Source of the DNA: NCEH01 sp043195125
GTDB taxonomy: Bacteria; Pseudomonadota; Alphaproteobacteria; Rhizobiales; Xanthobacteraceae
DNA length: 64,000 bases
Strand: one strand, 5' to 3'
Assembly (NCBI RefSeq): GCF_043195125.1
Contig: NZ_JBAFWR010000003.1
This document shows positions 1 through 8,794 of the stretch, piece by piece. The position numbers and the translations under genes are program-made. Numbering within the stretch: position 1 is the stretch's first letter; each line of letters begins with the position of its first letter. The notes beneath the pieces are model-generated. The model was not told the origin of the DNA, did no database searches, and was given only the letters and a program-made list of their open reading frames with translations.

Positions 1-1578
1 CCGGCCAACACCACGGGGCTGATCCCGCAGCTTAACAAGACCGGACAGGTGGCGAACGTCGCCGGCGCGGGCGGGCTGTTGCACACCGAGATGACAAATC
101 TCAACGGCAAGTTCGCGTGGGACATCACGCCCTGGCTGCAGGCGAAATACATGATCGGCCTGTGGGCGAACGACGGGGACTCCACCGTCCAGACTTATCT
201 GCGCACGCTCGGCGGCGTGCCCACCTTCGGCGGCATCGCGGGCTTCGCCAATTCCAACTACACCATCAACCAGCAGCACCTCGCCAACGCCTTCACGCTG
301 AAAAGCGACACCGGCGGCCTGTTTGATTTCGACCTCGCGCTCTCGCGCTATGATTATCTCGAAGACATCCAGCGCAGCCCCTATGGCGTGACTTCCACCG
401 GGCCGTTCTTCACCACCAATGGCAAGATCGCCCGGCTCGACGGCACCAATTGGATGAACGGCGACGCGAAATTCATCTGGCGGCCGAACGAGGCCCATGA
501 GGTGAGCTTCGGCCTCCACGCCGACCGCTATTATCTCAACAACCCCACCTATGCCTCGACGATCTGGAATTCCGGCCCAGATGCCACGTCGAAAATGTAC
601 ACCGACAGCATCGGCGCCACGAGCACCTCGGCGCTTTGGGGACAGGATGCCTGGCGCTTCGCCCCCGATTTCAAGTTGACGCTGGGCGGGCGGCTGGAGA
701 ATTGGCAGGCGACCCAGGGCTTCAACCTCGCCACCACCGCCAATTCCGCGGGGACCATCACCGGCACCACCGCCACCTTCCAGCCGGAACAGGACGCGAC
801 GCGCTTCTCGCCCAAGGCCTCGCTGAGCTGGGCGCCGCAGGACTGGCGGGTGACCGCTTCGTTCGGGCAGGCCTATCGCTTCCCGACCGTCACCGAACTC
901 TACCAGATCGTGCAGACCGGCTCGGTCTATGCGATCCCCAATCCCAATCTCGCGCCGGAGAACGCGCTGAGCGAGGAACTCGCCATCGAGCGCAGCTTCG
1001 ACGGCGGCAAGATCCGCGTGTCCGTGTTCAACGAGCATGTGGACGACGCGCTGATCCAGCAGACCGCGTTCCTGGCCAATTATCCCGTGCCGGTGAACTA
1101 CGTCACCAACGTGCAGGCGATCCGCAACACCGGCATCGAGATTGCTGCCTCGAAGAAAGACGTGTTCATCGCCGGCCTGGAGATGTTCGGCAGCGTGACC
1201 TATGTGGATTCGCGCATTCTCGCCGATCCCACCTGGGCCAGCGCGACCGGCACCAGCGTCGTGGGCAAGCACGTGCCCTATGTGCCGGATTGGCGCGCCA
1301 CCATCGGCGCCACCTATACGCCGGATCAATATTGGGCCTACACCATCGCCGCGCGCTACAGCGGCAAGCAATATTCGACGCTGGACAACACCGACATCAT
1401 TCCCAACGTCTATGGCGCCTTCGACAAATTCTTCGTCGTGGACGTAAAGGCCCGCTACAAATTCAACGAGCAGGCCTCCATCAGCCTCGGCATCGACAAT
1501 ATCGGCAACGAATCCTACACGCTGTTCCACCCCTTCCCGCAGCGCACCTTCATCGCAGATGCGAAGATCACGTTCTGA
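1..1578 (+). CDS. TonB-dependent outer-membrane receptor, C-terminal part (partial)
   Basis: The reading frame is open from base 1, so the gene starts outside the window; 525 codons are visible. The protein shows the alternating aromatic and polar strands of a 22-stranded TonB-dependent beta barrel, with a typical late-barrel segment (SFGQAYRFPTVTELY, then NPNLAPENALSEELAIE) and a terminal beta strand ending in phenylalanine, the signal used for outer-membrane insertion. The N-terminal plug and TonB box are not visible, so the substrate (siderophore, cobalamin, metal or other) cannot be named. It converges on ligD across a 51-bp gap filled by short repeats. Family certain; ligand unknown. Confidence 0.9.
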   Translation, partial: PANTTGLIPQLNKTGQVANVAGAGGLLHTEMTNLNGKFAWDITPWLQAKYMIGLWANDGDSTVQTYLRTLGGVPTFGGIAGFANSNYTINQQHLANAFTLKSDTGGLFDFDLALSRYDYLEDIQRSPYGVTSTGPFFTTNGKIARLDGTNWMNGDAKFIWRPNEAHEVSFGLHADRYYLNNPTYASTIWNSGPDATSKMYTDSIGATSTSALWGQDAWRFAPDFKLTLGGRLENWQATQGFNLATTANSAGTITGTTATFQPEQDATRFSPKASLSWAPQDWRVTASFGQAYRFPTVTELYQIVQTGSVYAIPNPNLAPENALSEELAIERSFDGGKIRVSVFNEHVDDALIQQTAFLANYPVPVNYVTNVQAIRNTGIEIAASKKDVFIAGLEMFGSVTYVDSRILADPTWASATGTSVVGKHVPYVPDWRATIGATYTPDQYWAYTIAARYSGKQYSTLDNTDIIPNVYGAFDKFFVVDVKARYKFNEQASISLGIDNIGNESYTLFHPFPQRTFIADAKITF

Positions 1579-1583
1579 CGAGC

Positions 1584-1647
1584 GGGCGGAAGGGCACACG
1601 CGGGCAGAAGAGCACACGCGGGCGGAAGGTCATTTTGCCTTCCGCCC
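1584..1647. repeat. 18-bp tandem repeats ending in a hairpin over the ligD stop
   Basis: Two 18-bp direct repeats (GGGCGGAAGGGCACACGC at 1584-1601 and a copy with two changes at 1602-1619) are followed by a third partial unit at 1620-1629. This third unit, GGGCGGAAGG, pairs perfectly with CCTTCCGCCC at 1638-1647 across an 8-nt loop holding the ligD stop codon. It sits between two convergent genes and probably acts as a bidirectional transcription barrier, though no clear T-tract follows. Confidence 0.6.
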
Positions 1648-4386
1648 GGCGGCTTCCCCCGCCTCCAGGCGCTTGATCGCCGGGGCGAGCGGCTTTGCGG
1701 CGGTCTCATAGTCCGCCCAGGGCCGCCGCTCCTCCAGCGAAGCGGGCGCGGTGCGGACGGTGAAGCGTTTCGGATCAAGGCCGGCCTTCACTTCCTCCCA
1801 CTTCAAAGGCATGGAGACGGTGGCGCCGGGCCGCGCGCGCGGCGAGAGCGGCGCCACCGCCGTCGCCATGCGGTCGTTGCGCAGATAGTCGAGGAAGATG
1901 CGGCCGGTGCGCAGCTTCTTCGCCATGTTCACCACATAGAGGTCCGGCGCGTCGCGGGCCATGCGCGCGCACACTTCGCGCGCGAACGCCTTGGCTTGCG
2001 CCCAGTCCGGTCCGCCGGATTTCGGCGCCGCGAGCGGCACCACTACATGTAGGCCCTTGCCGCCCGTGGTCTTGCAGAAGGGTGCAAGGCCGAGCGCATC
2101 CAAAGCCTCCCGCAGCTCCAGGGCTGCCGCGACCACGGCGGAAAACGCCACGTCCGGCCCGGGGTCGAGATCGAACACCAGCCGCCCCGGCACCTCCGGC
2201 CGCCGCACGGCGCAGTTCCAGGGATGCAGTTCCAGCCCCGCCACCTGCGCCACGGCGGCAAGGCCTTCCACGCGATCGATCTGAAGATAGGGGCTGCGGT
2301 CGCCGGAAACGGTGACGAGGTTCAAGAGGTTCGACGTGCCTTTCATGGCGTGCCGCTGGAAGAAAGTTTCCGCGTCGATGCCGTCGGGCGCCCGGACGAT
2401 AGAGCACGGCCGGCCCTGGATGTGCGGCAGCATCCAGGCGCCGACGGCCTCGAAATAACGGGCGAGATCGAGCTTGGTCACGGGCACGCCATCGCCCGCG
2501 TCGGGCCAGAGCGGCTTTGCGGGATTGGAGAGCAGCACGCCCATCACCTTCGGCTTGCCGGACGGCGCGGGCGCAGGGGCCGGCGGCGGAGCAGGGTCCT
2601 CCGCCGCCCCGGCGCGGGCGGCTTTCGCTTTGCCCGGCGCCGGCTGGGACATCTGCGCCGTGTCCACCGGGGCGGGGCGCTCGGCCTCCACCTCGGCCGC
2701 CGGCTTGTCCTCGCGCAATGCCTTGAAGGCCGCCTGCCGCACCATGCCGGAGGTGGTCCAGCCGGCGAATTCCACTTCCGCCACCAGTTCGGGCCGGGTC
2801 CAGTGCACCCCCGCCTCCTTGCGCGGCGCGTTGGCGCCGGTGAAGGGCGAGGCTTTCGTCTCCACGGCCTCAAGGCGCGGCAGCAAGGTCTTCACCTTGG
2901 CGGCGCCATAACCCGTGCCGACGCGGCCGAGATAGACGAAATGGTCCCCGCGATGCACGCCGACCAGGAGCGATCTGAAAGCCCCGTTGGTGGTGGACCA
3001 GCCGCCGATCACCACCTCGTGGCCGGCGCGGCACTTGGCCTTGGTCCAGGCGCCGCTGCGGCCCGAGGCATAAGGGGCATCGAGGCGCTTGGAGACGATC
3101 CCCTCTAGATCGAGCTGGCAGGCGGAGCGCAGCACCGCATCGCCGCTATTGTCGAGATGCTCCACATAGCGCAGGCGCGGGTTTTCCCCCTGCGCTTCCA
3201 ACAGGGCTTGGAGGCGCTCCTTGCGGGTTTCCAGCGGCAGGGCGCGCAGATCCTCCCCGCCCTCGAACAGCAGGTCGAAGGCGAAATAGACGAGGTCCTG
3301 CGTCCGTCCTTCCGAGAGCGCCACCTGGAGCGCGGGAAAATCCGGCGCGCCATGGGCATTCAGCGCCACCACCTCGCCATCGATCAGCGCATCGGGAAGG
3401 GCCCCCGCCGCCGCGGCGATGGCCGAGAAGCGCGCGGTCCAATCAAGGCCGGTGCGGGTGCGCAGCGCCGCCTTTCCGCCCTCCACACGCAACTGGATGC
3501 GGTAGCCGTCGAGCTTGATCTCGTGCACCCACCCCTTGCCGGAGGGCGGGCGCTCCAGGGACGTGCACAATTGCGGCGGGACGAATTCCGGCATCGCGGC
3601 GGGCGCGGGAACGGCGCGTTTGCGCGCCGCCGCTTTCGCCGGCGCCGCCACCGGCTTGGACCGCACCACGGTGGCATCGGCGGCGCCCGCGCCCTTGGCC
3701 TTGGCCGCGCGTGCATCGGCGGCGAGGCCGGCGCGGGAATCCCACACCGCATCGGCCGCCACCTTGCCGCCGCGCGCCGTCATGAAAGGGGTGGGCGCGG
3801 GCCCCTCGCCGGCGGCGATCTCTTCCATGCTGCGGCCGGAGGCAACCGAGCGGTCCTGCTTCAGCAGGGCATCCTTGTCGCCGGGATGGGCGTCGTCGTC
3901 GCGATGCTTGATAAGCAGCCAATTGGTGCGCTTGCCACCGGTGCGGTCGGCCTTCATGCGCACCAGAACATAGCTACCGTGGAGCTTTTCCCCATGAAGG
4001 GTGAATTTCAGATCGCCCTTGGCCAGGGCATCCTCAGCGGAAAGATCGCCTTCCACCTCCCAGGTGCCGCGATCCCACAGCATCACCGTGCCGCCGCCAT
4101 ATTGGCCCTTGGGAATGGTGCCTTCGAAATCGCCATAATCGAGCGGATGGTCCTCCACCTCGACCGCGAGACGCTTGTCCGCGGGATCGAGGGAGGGACC
4201 GCGCGTGACCGCCCAGGATTTGAACACCCCATCCAGTTCCAGGCGGAAATCATAATGCAGGCGCGTCGCGTCGTGCTTCTGCACCACGAACCGCAATGCG
4301 TTCGCCGGCGCCACGGCGTGCGCGCCGCTCGGCTCGGCGGTCTGCTTGAAATCCCGCTTGGCGCGATAGCTGGAGAGCTTGTTCAT
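1630..4386 (-). CDS. ligD: Multifunctional non-homologous end-joining DNA ligase LigD
   Basis: ATP-dependent ligase of bacterial NHEJ that seals Ku-bound double-strand breaks. The 918 residues hold three domains in the order phosphoesterase, ligase, polymerase, as in Pseudomonas LigD. The 3'-phosphoesterase (about 30-165) has HDATRLHYDFRLE. The adenylating ligase (about 265-560) has motif I EIKLDGYR with Lys291. An Ala/Pro-rich linker (about 570-610) leads to a primase-type polymerase (about 612-918) with catalytic FDLDPG (Asp739, Asp741). I chose the ATG at 4386 (MNKLSSYRAKRDF) over an in-frame GTG at 4407 because family members begin there. It is divergent from ku1. Confidence 0.95.
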   Translation of the reverse strand: MNKLSSYRAKRDFKQTAEPSGAHAVAPANALRFVVQKHDATRLHYDFRLELDGVFKSWAVTRGPSLDPADKRLAVEVEDHPLDYGDFEGTIPKGQYGGGTVMLWDRGTWEVEGDLSAEDALAKGDLKFTLHGEKLHGSYVLVRMKADRTGGKRTNWLLIKHRDDDAHPGDKDALLKQDRSVASGRSMEEIAAGEGPAPTPFMTARGGKVAADAVWDSRAGLAADARAAKAKGAGAADATVVRSKPVAAPAKAAARKRAVPAPAAMPEFVPPQLCTSLERPPSGKGWVHEIKLDGYRIQLRVEGGKAALRTRTGLDWTARFSAIAAAAGALPDALIDGEVVALNAHGAPDFPALQVALSEGRTQDLVYFAFDLLFEGGEDLRALPLETRKERLQALLEAQGENPRLRYVEHLDNSGDAVLRSACQLDLEGIVSKRLDAPYASGRSGAWTKAKCRAGHEVVIGGWSTTNGAFRSLLVGVHRGDHFVYLGRVGTGYGAAKVKTLLPRLEAVETKASPFTGANAPRKEAGVHWTRPELVAEVEFAGWTTSGMVRQAAFKALREDKPAAEVEAERPAPVDTAQMSQPAPGKAKAARAGAAEDPAPPPAPAPAPSGKPKVMGVLLSNPAKPLWPDAGDGVPVTKLDLARYFEAVGAWMLPHIQGRPCSIVRAPDGIDAETFFQRHAMKGTSNLLNLVTVSGDRSPYLQIDRVEGLAAVAQVAGLELHPWNCAVRRPEVPGRLVFDLDPGPDVAFSAVVAAALELREALDALGLAPFCKTTGGKGLHVVVPLAAPKSGGPDWAQAKAFAREVCARMARDAPDLYVVNMAKKLRTGRIFLDYLRNDRMATAVAPLSPRARPGATVSMPLKWEEVKAGLDPKRFTVRTAPASLEERRPWADYETAAKPLAPAIKRLEAGEAAGRKAK

Positions 4387-4481
4387 CGGGGCCACGCTCG
4401 CCTCCACATCATCTGACGGGAACTCGGCTTGAGCCTAAGGGTTCAATGCGCGAGGATACAAATCCGCACCGGAGCGCACCG

Positions 4482-5288
4482 ATGGCCACGCCGTCCTTCT
4501 GGAAGGGCTTCCTCAAGCTCTCCCTCGTTACCTGCCCGGTGGCCATGATGCCGGCGACCACCCAGGCGGAGAAGATCCGCTTCCATACCCTCAACCGCGA
4601 AACCGGCCATCGGGTGCGCGCGCAATATGTGGACAGCGAAAGCCAGGAGCCCGTGGCCGACGACGACCAGGTGATGGGCTACGCCCGCGACGGGGAAAGC
4701 TACGTCACGTTCGAGGACGAGGAACTGGACGCGGTGGCGCTGGAAAGCACCCGCACCATCGACATCGAGACCTTCGTGCCGGAGACCTCCATCGGCTGGA
4801 TCTGGTACGACACCCCCCATTATCTCTTCCCCAACGATCCGGTCGGCGAGGAGGCGTTCGCGGTGATCCGCGACGCCATGGCCGCCACGAAGACCGCCGG
4901 CATCGCCCGCCTCGTGCTCTACCGGCGCGAGCGCGCGGTGCTGGTGAAGCCGGATGGCAAGGGCATGGTGGTGTGGACGCTGCGCTACGGCAATGAGGTG
5001 CGCGATGCCGGCGAGGTGTTCGACGCGCACGAGGCTGCAAAGCCCGAGGCACCGCTGATGAAGCTGGTGCAGTCCCTGATCGCGGAGCGCTCGCAGCCCT
5101 GGAGCGCGGATCTGGTGAAGGACCCCGTCCAAGCCGAGCTGAAGAAGATCATCGCCGCCAAGAAGAAGGGCAGCGCCCGCGCGAAGCCAAAGGCGCCGGC
5201 CGAGGCGCCCAGTAATGTGGTGAACATCATGGATGCGCTGAAGCGCAGCCTGAAGGCGGAGGAAGGAAGCGGCAAGCGGCGCAAATGA
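4482..5288 (+). CDS. ku: NHEJ end-binding protein Ku (first copy)
   Basis: Homodimeric ring protein that loads on DNA ends and recruits LigD. The 268 residues start MATPSFWKGFLKLSLVTCPV, the usual bacterial Ku N-terminus, and carry the Ku core (HTLNRETGHRVRAQYVD, then YYLAP-like HYLFPND). The C-terminus has the conserved SNVVNIMDALKRSL segment and a short basic tail. An in-frame ATG at 4446 would add 12 residues, but GGAG about 8 bases before 4482 and homolog length favour 4482. It is divergent from ligD, with promoters expected in the 95-bp gap, and converges on a second Ku gene. Confidence 0.95.
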   Translation: MATPSFWKGFLKLSLVTCPVAMMPATTQAEKIRFHTLNRETGHRVRAQYVDSESQEPVADDDQVMGYARDGESYVTFEDEELDAVALESTRTIDIETFVPETSIGWIWYDTPHYLFPNDPVGEEAFAVIRDAMAATKTAGIARLVLYRRERAVLVKPDGKGMVVWTLRYGNEVRDAGEVFDAHEAAKPEAPLMKLVQSLIAERSQPWSADLVKDPVQAELKKIIAAKKKGSARAKPKAPAEAPSNVVNIMDALKRSLKAEEGSGKRRK

Positions 5289-5307
5289 GCCGCCGGCGCT
5301 CGCCCGA

Positions 5308-6207
5308 TCAGCTGGCCTTGCGCGTCGGCCGCGGCTTTGCCTTTGCCTCTTCCGCAGCGGCAGTCCGCGTTTTGGCGGGAGCTTTCTTCGCGCCTTTGGC
5401 GCCGGACGCCTTTTTGGGCGGCGCGCCCTTGTCGCCCTCGCCCGCGCTGGCGCGCAGAGCCTCCAGCAGATTGACCACGTTGGACTTCGCCGGCGCCTTC
5501 GGGCGAGCGATCTTGCGGCCCTCGAGCTTGGCCCGCACCAGATCCACCACCGCCGCCTCGTAGCGGTCCTCGAAGGCGGTGGGATCGAAACGGCCGGCCT
5601 TGGTGGCGATGATGTGCTTGGCGAGATCCAGCATCTCGCCCTTCACCTTCAGGGCCGGCACGTGCGAAAAGGCATCGGCTGCGGCGCGGACCTCATAGTC
5701 GAAATTCAGCGTGGTCGCGATCATGCCGGCCTCGTAGGGCCGCAGCAGCACCGTGCGCACGCGGCGGAACAGCACCGTGCGCGCAAGCGCGGCCACCTTT
5801 TTTGATTCCATGCCGGCGCGGATCAGGGCGAATACCTTCGCGGCCACATCGTCCGTCGGCGCGAGATAATAGGGCCGGTCGAGATAGACGAGGTCGATGT
5901 CTCCGCACGGGATGAAGGCGGAAATATCCAGCGTCTTGTCGCTCTCCGGCACGGCGGCGGCGATCTCCTCGGGCTCCAGCACGATATAATCGCCATTGCC
6001 GGTCTCGTAGCCCTTCACCTGCTGGTCGCGATCCACCGGTTCGCCGGTCTCCTCGTCCACGAACAGGCGGTTCAGCCGGTGGCCGCTCTTGCGGCTGACC
6101 GTGTGGAACGAGACGCGCTCGGACTGGGAGACGGCCGAATAGAGCCCCACCGCGCAACTCAGCTCCGCGATCTTCAGGAAACCCTTCCAATTGGCGCGAG
6201 GCGACAT
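5308..6207 (-). CDS. ku: NHEJ end-binding protein Ku (second copy, long basic tail)
   Basis: A second Ku of 299 residues, clearly paralogous to the neighbour (WKGFLKIAELSCAVGLYSAV, KSGHRLNRLFVDEETGEPV). After the shared SNVVNLLEALRAS segment it carries a longer Lys/Ala/Pro-rich tail of about 45 residues; such tails bind DNA in other bacterial Ku proteins. The start at 6207 (MSPRANWKG) follows a GGGAG sequence; the longer frame to 6285 has no family support. The two ku stops are only 19 bp apart and convergent. Two Ku types next to one LigD is a pattern known in rhizobia and may allow Ku heterodimers. Confidence 0.93.
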   Translation of the reverse strand: MSPRANWKGFLKIAELSCAVGLYSAVSQSERVSFHTVSRKSGHRLNRLFVDEETGEPVDRDQQVKGYETGNGDYIVLEPEEIAAAVPESDKTLDISAFIPCGDIDLVYLDRPYYLAPTDDVAAKVFALIRAGMESKKVAALARTVLFRRVRTVLLRPYEAGMIATTLNFDYEVRAAADAFSHVPALKVKGEMLDLAKHIIATKAGRFDPTAFEDRYEAAVVDLVRAKLEGRKIARPKAPAKSNVVNLLEALRASAGEGDKGAPPKKASGAKGAKKAPAKTRTAAAEEAKAKPRPTRKAS

Positions 6208-6325
6208 GGGCAGCTCCCGTGCGACGATCCCGCTCAACGCGGCCGCGCCTTCCGCGTTCCGTGCGCCGCTCGCGAAGAGCTGCATTGACCGGCGCGCCGT
6301 GCGATTTTACTCAAGGAGCATAAGA

Positions 6326-6439
6326 ATGGCCCGCTTCGAACGTGGCCGCAATTCGGGAGAGGGACGCGCCGCGCGCGTCATGCCGGGAGAGGTGACGTGC
6401 TCGCCCATAATCCTTGGCTCGTGGCCCTGTCGCTGCTGA
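6326..6439 (+). CDS. Possible 37-residue leader ORF overlapping the coxC start
   Basis: An ATG at 6326 is preceded by a perfect AAGGAG with 7-bp spacing, stronger than the signal of the following gene. The 37-codon frame reads MARFERGRNSGEG and ends at 6439, 43 bp inside the MHYT-LytTR gene in another frame. It could be a leader that couples or limits translation of the regulator. There is no homology support and the product may not exist. Confidence 0.3.
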   Translation: MARFERGRNSGEGRAARVMPGEVTCSPIILGSWPCRC

Positions 6440-7707
6440 TTGCGGCCCAGGGCAGCTATGTGAGCCTGCTGCTGGCGGACCAGGTGGACCGCAGCACCGG
6501 CGTGCGCCGGCGCTTGGCGCTCGCGGCGGCGGCGGTGACGCTGGCGGTCAGCATCTGGTCCATGCACTTCGTCGGCATGCTGGCGGCGCAATTCCCGGTC
6601 GGCGTGGATTTCCTGGTGCTGCCGACCCTGGTCTCGTTTCTCATCTGCGTGCTGATGGTCGGCGCCGGGGTGCTGATCGTGCACACCTCCCATCCGCGCC
6701 CGCTGCGCATCGCCGGCGGGGCGCTGGCCATGGGGGCGGGGGTGATCGCGATGCATTATGTCGGCATGTCCGCCATCGACATGCCGGGCCACATGCACCA
6801 TGCCCCGCGCTATGTGCTGGCGGCGGGCGTGGTGGCGGTGGCCGCAAGCGCGCTCGCTTTGTGGCAGATCGAGCGGCCGTTCGTCAGCGCCTCGCGCATG
6901 GCCTCGGCGGTGCTGCTCGGGCTCGCCATCTCCGGCATGCATTATACCGCCATGGCCGGCATGAGCGTGATGGCGGACCACGGCGCCCCGCTGTCCGCCA
7001 CGATCACACCGAGCCTCTCGCACGATCTGATGGCGATGATCGTGGCGGTGGTGTCGTTCCTCATCTCCGGCGGCTTCCTGCTCTCGCTGATGCCGGAGCG
7101 CGCGCCGGTCGCCGAAGCGGGCGCCGCACTGGCCACCGCGCATCCGGCCACCGGCCACGCGGCGGATCCGCATCCGCAAGGGCAAGGGCAAGGGCAAGGG
7201 CAAGGGGACCTGCACCCGCGCGATGCCGCCTCCCATGCCCCGGCGCCTCTACCCCAGCATCCGGTCGCGGCCACCCCGGCCGAGGCAGACGCGGCCGACC
7301 TCGACGCCTTCCTGGAGGAGGCGCCCCCCGCCGCGCCGCCCTCGGCGAACGGCGCCGCCCGGCGATTCGCCCGCGAGATCGAGGTAGAGAAGGACGGCCA
7401 CCGCCGCGCCCTGCCGGTAGGGGACATCGTGTTCGTGCGGGCCAACGCCCGCTACACCTATATCTCCGACGGCGCGCACGAATTCTTCTGCCAGCACACC
7501 ATCGGCGAGGTGGATGGCCTGCTCGATCCATCCGCCTTCATGCGGGTCCACCGCAGCTACATCGTCGCGCTGGCGCATATCGAGGCGGTGCGGCGGGTGG
7601 GGGATGCGGGGGCGGCGGAGATCGACGCGGTCCTGCAGCGCAGCATTCCTGTTGCACGTGCGCGCTTCTCCACGCTGAAGCAGCGTGTGAGCGCCGCCAA
7701 GGCGTGA
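6397..7707 (+). CDS. coxC: MHYT sensor with C-terminal LytTR DNA-binding domain (CoxC-like)
   Basis: Membrane-bound transcription factor, 436 residues. The N-terminal half (1-232) has about seven hydrophobic segments with three MHYT motifs: SMHFVGM (His57), AMHYVGM (His120) and GMHYTAM (His182), thought to bind a metal and sense a diatomic gas or redox state. A low-complexity linker (about 235-325) holds a Gln-Gly repeat. Residues about 335-432 form a LytTR domain (VGDIVFVRANARYTYI, FMRVHRSYIV). This architecture matches CoxC and CoxH of Afipia (Oligotropha) carboxidovorans, and its position just before coxM fits CoxC. The start is GTG at 6397 behind GGGAGAGG. It probably senses CO or energy state and activates coxMSL through the repeats at 7725-7789. 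Confidence 0.85.
   Translation: MLAHNPWLVALSLLIAAQGSYVSLLLADQVDRSTGVRRRLALAAAAVTLAVSIWSMHFVGMLAAQFPVGVDFLVLPTLVSFLICVLMVGAGVLIVHTSHPRPLRIAGGALAMGAGVIAMHYVGMSAIDMPGHMHHAPRYVLAAGVVAVAASALALWQIERPFVSASRMASAVLLGLAISGMHYTAMAGMSVMADHGAPLSATITPSLSHDLMAMIVAVVSFLISGGFLLSLMPERAPVAEAGAALATAHPATGHAADPHPQGQGQGQGQGDLHPRDAASHAPAPLPQHPVAATPAEADAADLDAFLEEAPPAAPPSANGAARRFAREIEVEKDGHRRALPVGDIVFVRANARYTYISDGAHEFFCQHTIGEVDGLLDPSAFMRVHRSYIVALAHIEAVRRVGDAGAAEIDAVLQRSIPVARARFSTLKQRVSAAKA
7177..7206 (+). repeat. In-frame hexanucleotide tandem repeat CAAGGG x5
   Basis: Five exact CAAGGG units inside coxC encode an alternating Gln-Gly run in the linker between the MHYT membrane domain and the LytTR domain. The 6-bp period keeps the frame, so slippage would change linker length without breaking the gene. 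Confidence 0.9.
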
Positions 7708-7724
7708 AACGGGCAACAGGCCTG

Positions 7725-7789
7725 CCGCACTTCATGCCGGAATGTCAGCAGCCCTGCCGCATTTCATGCACCAACCACCGCGCTTCATG
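7725..7789 (+). promoter_or_regulatory. Three phased direct repeats, probable LytTR operator of the cox operon
   Basis: Three direct repeats of consensus CCGCnyTTCATG lie at 7725-7736, 7757-7768 and 7778-7789. Their starts are 32 and 21 bp apart, close to three and two helical turns. LytTR regulators typically bind direct repeats spaced about 21 bp on one DNA face. The repeats lie between the coxC stop (7707) and coxM (7901), upstream of any coxM promoter, as expected for an activator site. No clear sigma-70 or sigma-54 promoter was recognised in 7790-7900. Confidence 0.7.
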
Positions 7790-7900
7790 ACCCTGCGAAG
7801 CCGTTGATTCCTTTACTCTTGTTGCTGCGGCGCGAGAGCGGCGAGCCTCTTTGGAACAAGACCAAGTCGATTGACCTGTCTGTCCAGAGGGGAAGACGCC

Positions 7901-8767
7901 ATGATTCCCGGTCGCTTCGAATATCACCGGCCAAAAAGCCTGCCGGAGGCGGTCGCGCTGCTGGCGCGGCTGGGCGAGGATGCCCGCCCGCTCGCCGGCG
8001 GCCACAGCCTGATCCCCATGATGAAATTGCGCATGGCGACGCCGGAGCATCTGGTGGATCTCGCCGGCATCGCCGACCTCAAGGGCATCCGCCACGAGGG
8101 CGGGCGCATCGTCATCGGCGCCATGACCACCCAGGCCGAGCTGATCGCCTCGGCCGACCTCTCCGCTGCCCTGCCGATCCTGAAAGAAACCGCACTGCTG
8201 ATCGCCGATCCGCAGGTGCGCTATGTGGGCACGCTCGGCGGCAATGTCGCCAATGGCGATCCCGGCAACGACATGCCGGCGGTGATGATGGCGCTCGACG
8301 CCACCTATCAGCTGGCCGGGGAGAAGGGCCCGCGCGAGGTGGCCGCCCGCGACTTCTACCAGGGCGCCTATTTCACCGCCCTTGAGCCGGGCGAGATGCT
8401 CGCCGCAATCTCCATTCCGGTGCCGCCGCAAGGGCATGGCGCCGCCTATGAGAAGCTGAAGCGCAAAATCGGCGATTATGCCACCGCCGCCGCGGCCGTC
8501 GTGCTCACCAAGGCCGATGGACGGATCGCGACCTGCGCCATCGCGCTCACCAATGTGGGCGACACGCCCCTGCTGGCGGAAGAGGCCGCGCACATCCTCA
8601 CCGGCACCAGCGCGGACCCGGCGAGCCTCGCCCGCGCCATCGCCGCCGCCGAGGCGATCACCGAACCGGCCACCGACGGGCGCGGCACGGCCGCCTACCG
8701 CACCAAGATGGCGGGAATCATGCTCCAGCGCGCCCTGGCGCGGGCCCTCGCCCGCGCCGCCGGCTGA
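7901..8767 (+). CDS. coxM: Aerobic CO dehydrogenase medium (FAD) subunit CoxM
   Basis: FAD-binding subunit that passes electrons from the CoxS iron-sulfur clusters to the quinone pool. The 288 residues start MIPGRFEYHRPKSLPEAV and carry both FAD-pyrophosphate motifs of this family, AGGHS (32-36) and TLGGN (111-115, followed by VANGDPGND). Length and sequence closely match Afipia carboxidovorans CoxM. The start at 7901 follows AGGGGAAG; an upstream in-frame alternative at 7871 has no family support. First structural gene of the M-S-L order that is standard for form I enzymes; coxS follows after 27 bp. Confidence 0.96.
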   Translation: MIPGRFEYHRPKSLPEAVALLARLGEDARPLAGGHSLIPMMKLRMATPEHLVDLAGIADLKGIRHEGGRIVIGAMTTQAELIASADLSAALPILKETALLIADPQVRYVGTLGGNVANGDPGNDMPAVMMALDATYQLAGEKGPREVAARDFYQGAYFTALEPGEMLAAISIPVPPQGHGAAYEKLKRKIGDYATAAAAVVLTKADGRIATCAIALTNVGDTPLLAEEAAHILTGTSADPASLARAIAAAEAITEPATDGRGTAAYRTKMAGIMLQRALARALARAAG

Positions 8768-8794
8768 CCCCTCAACTCCGCGAGGAACCCAAAA

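Noticed and set aside
7790..7900. Sigma-54 or sigma-70 promoter for coxM
   Set aside because: No -24/-12 GG/GC pair and no acceptable -35/-10 pair with correct spacing was found; an activator-dependent promoter with weak boxes is more likely.
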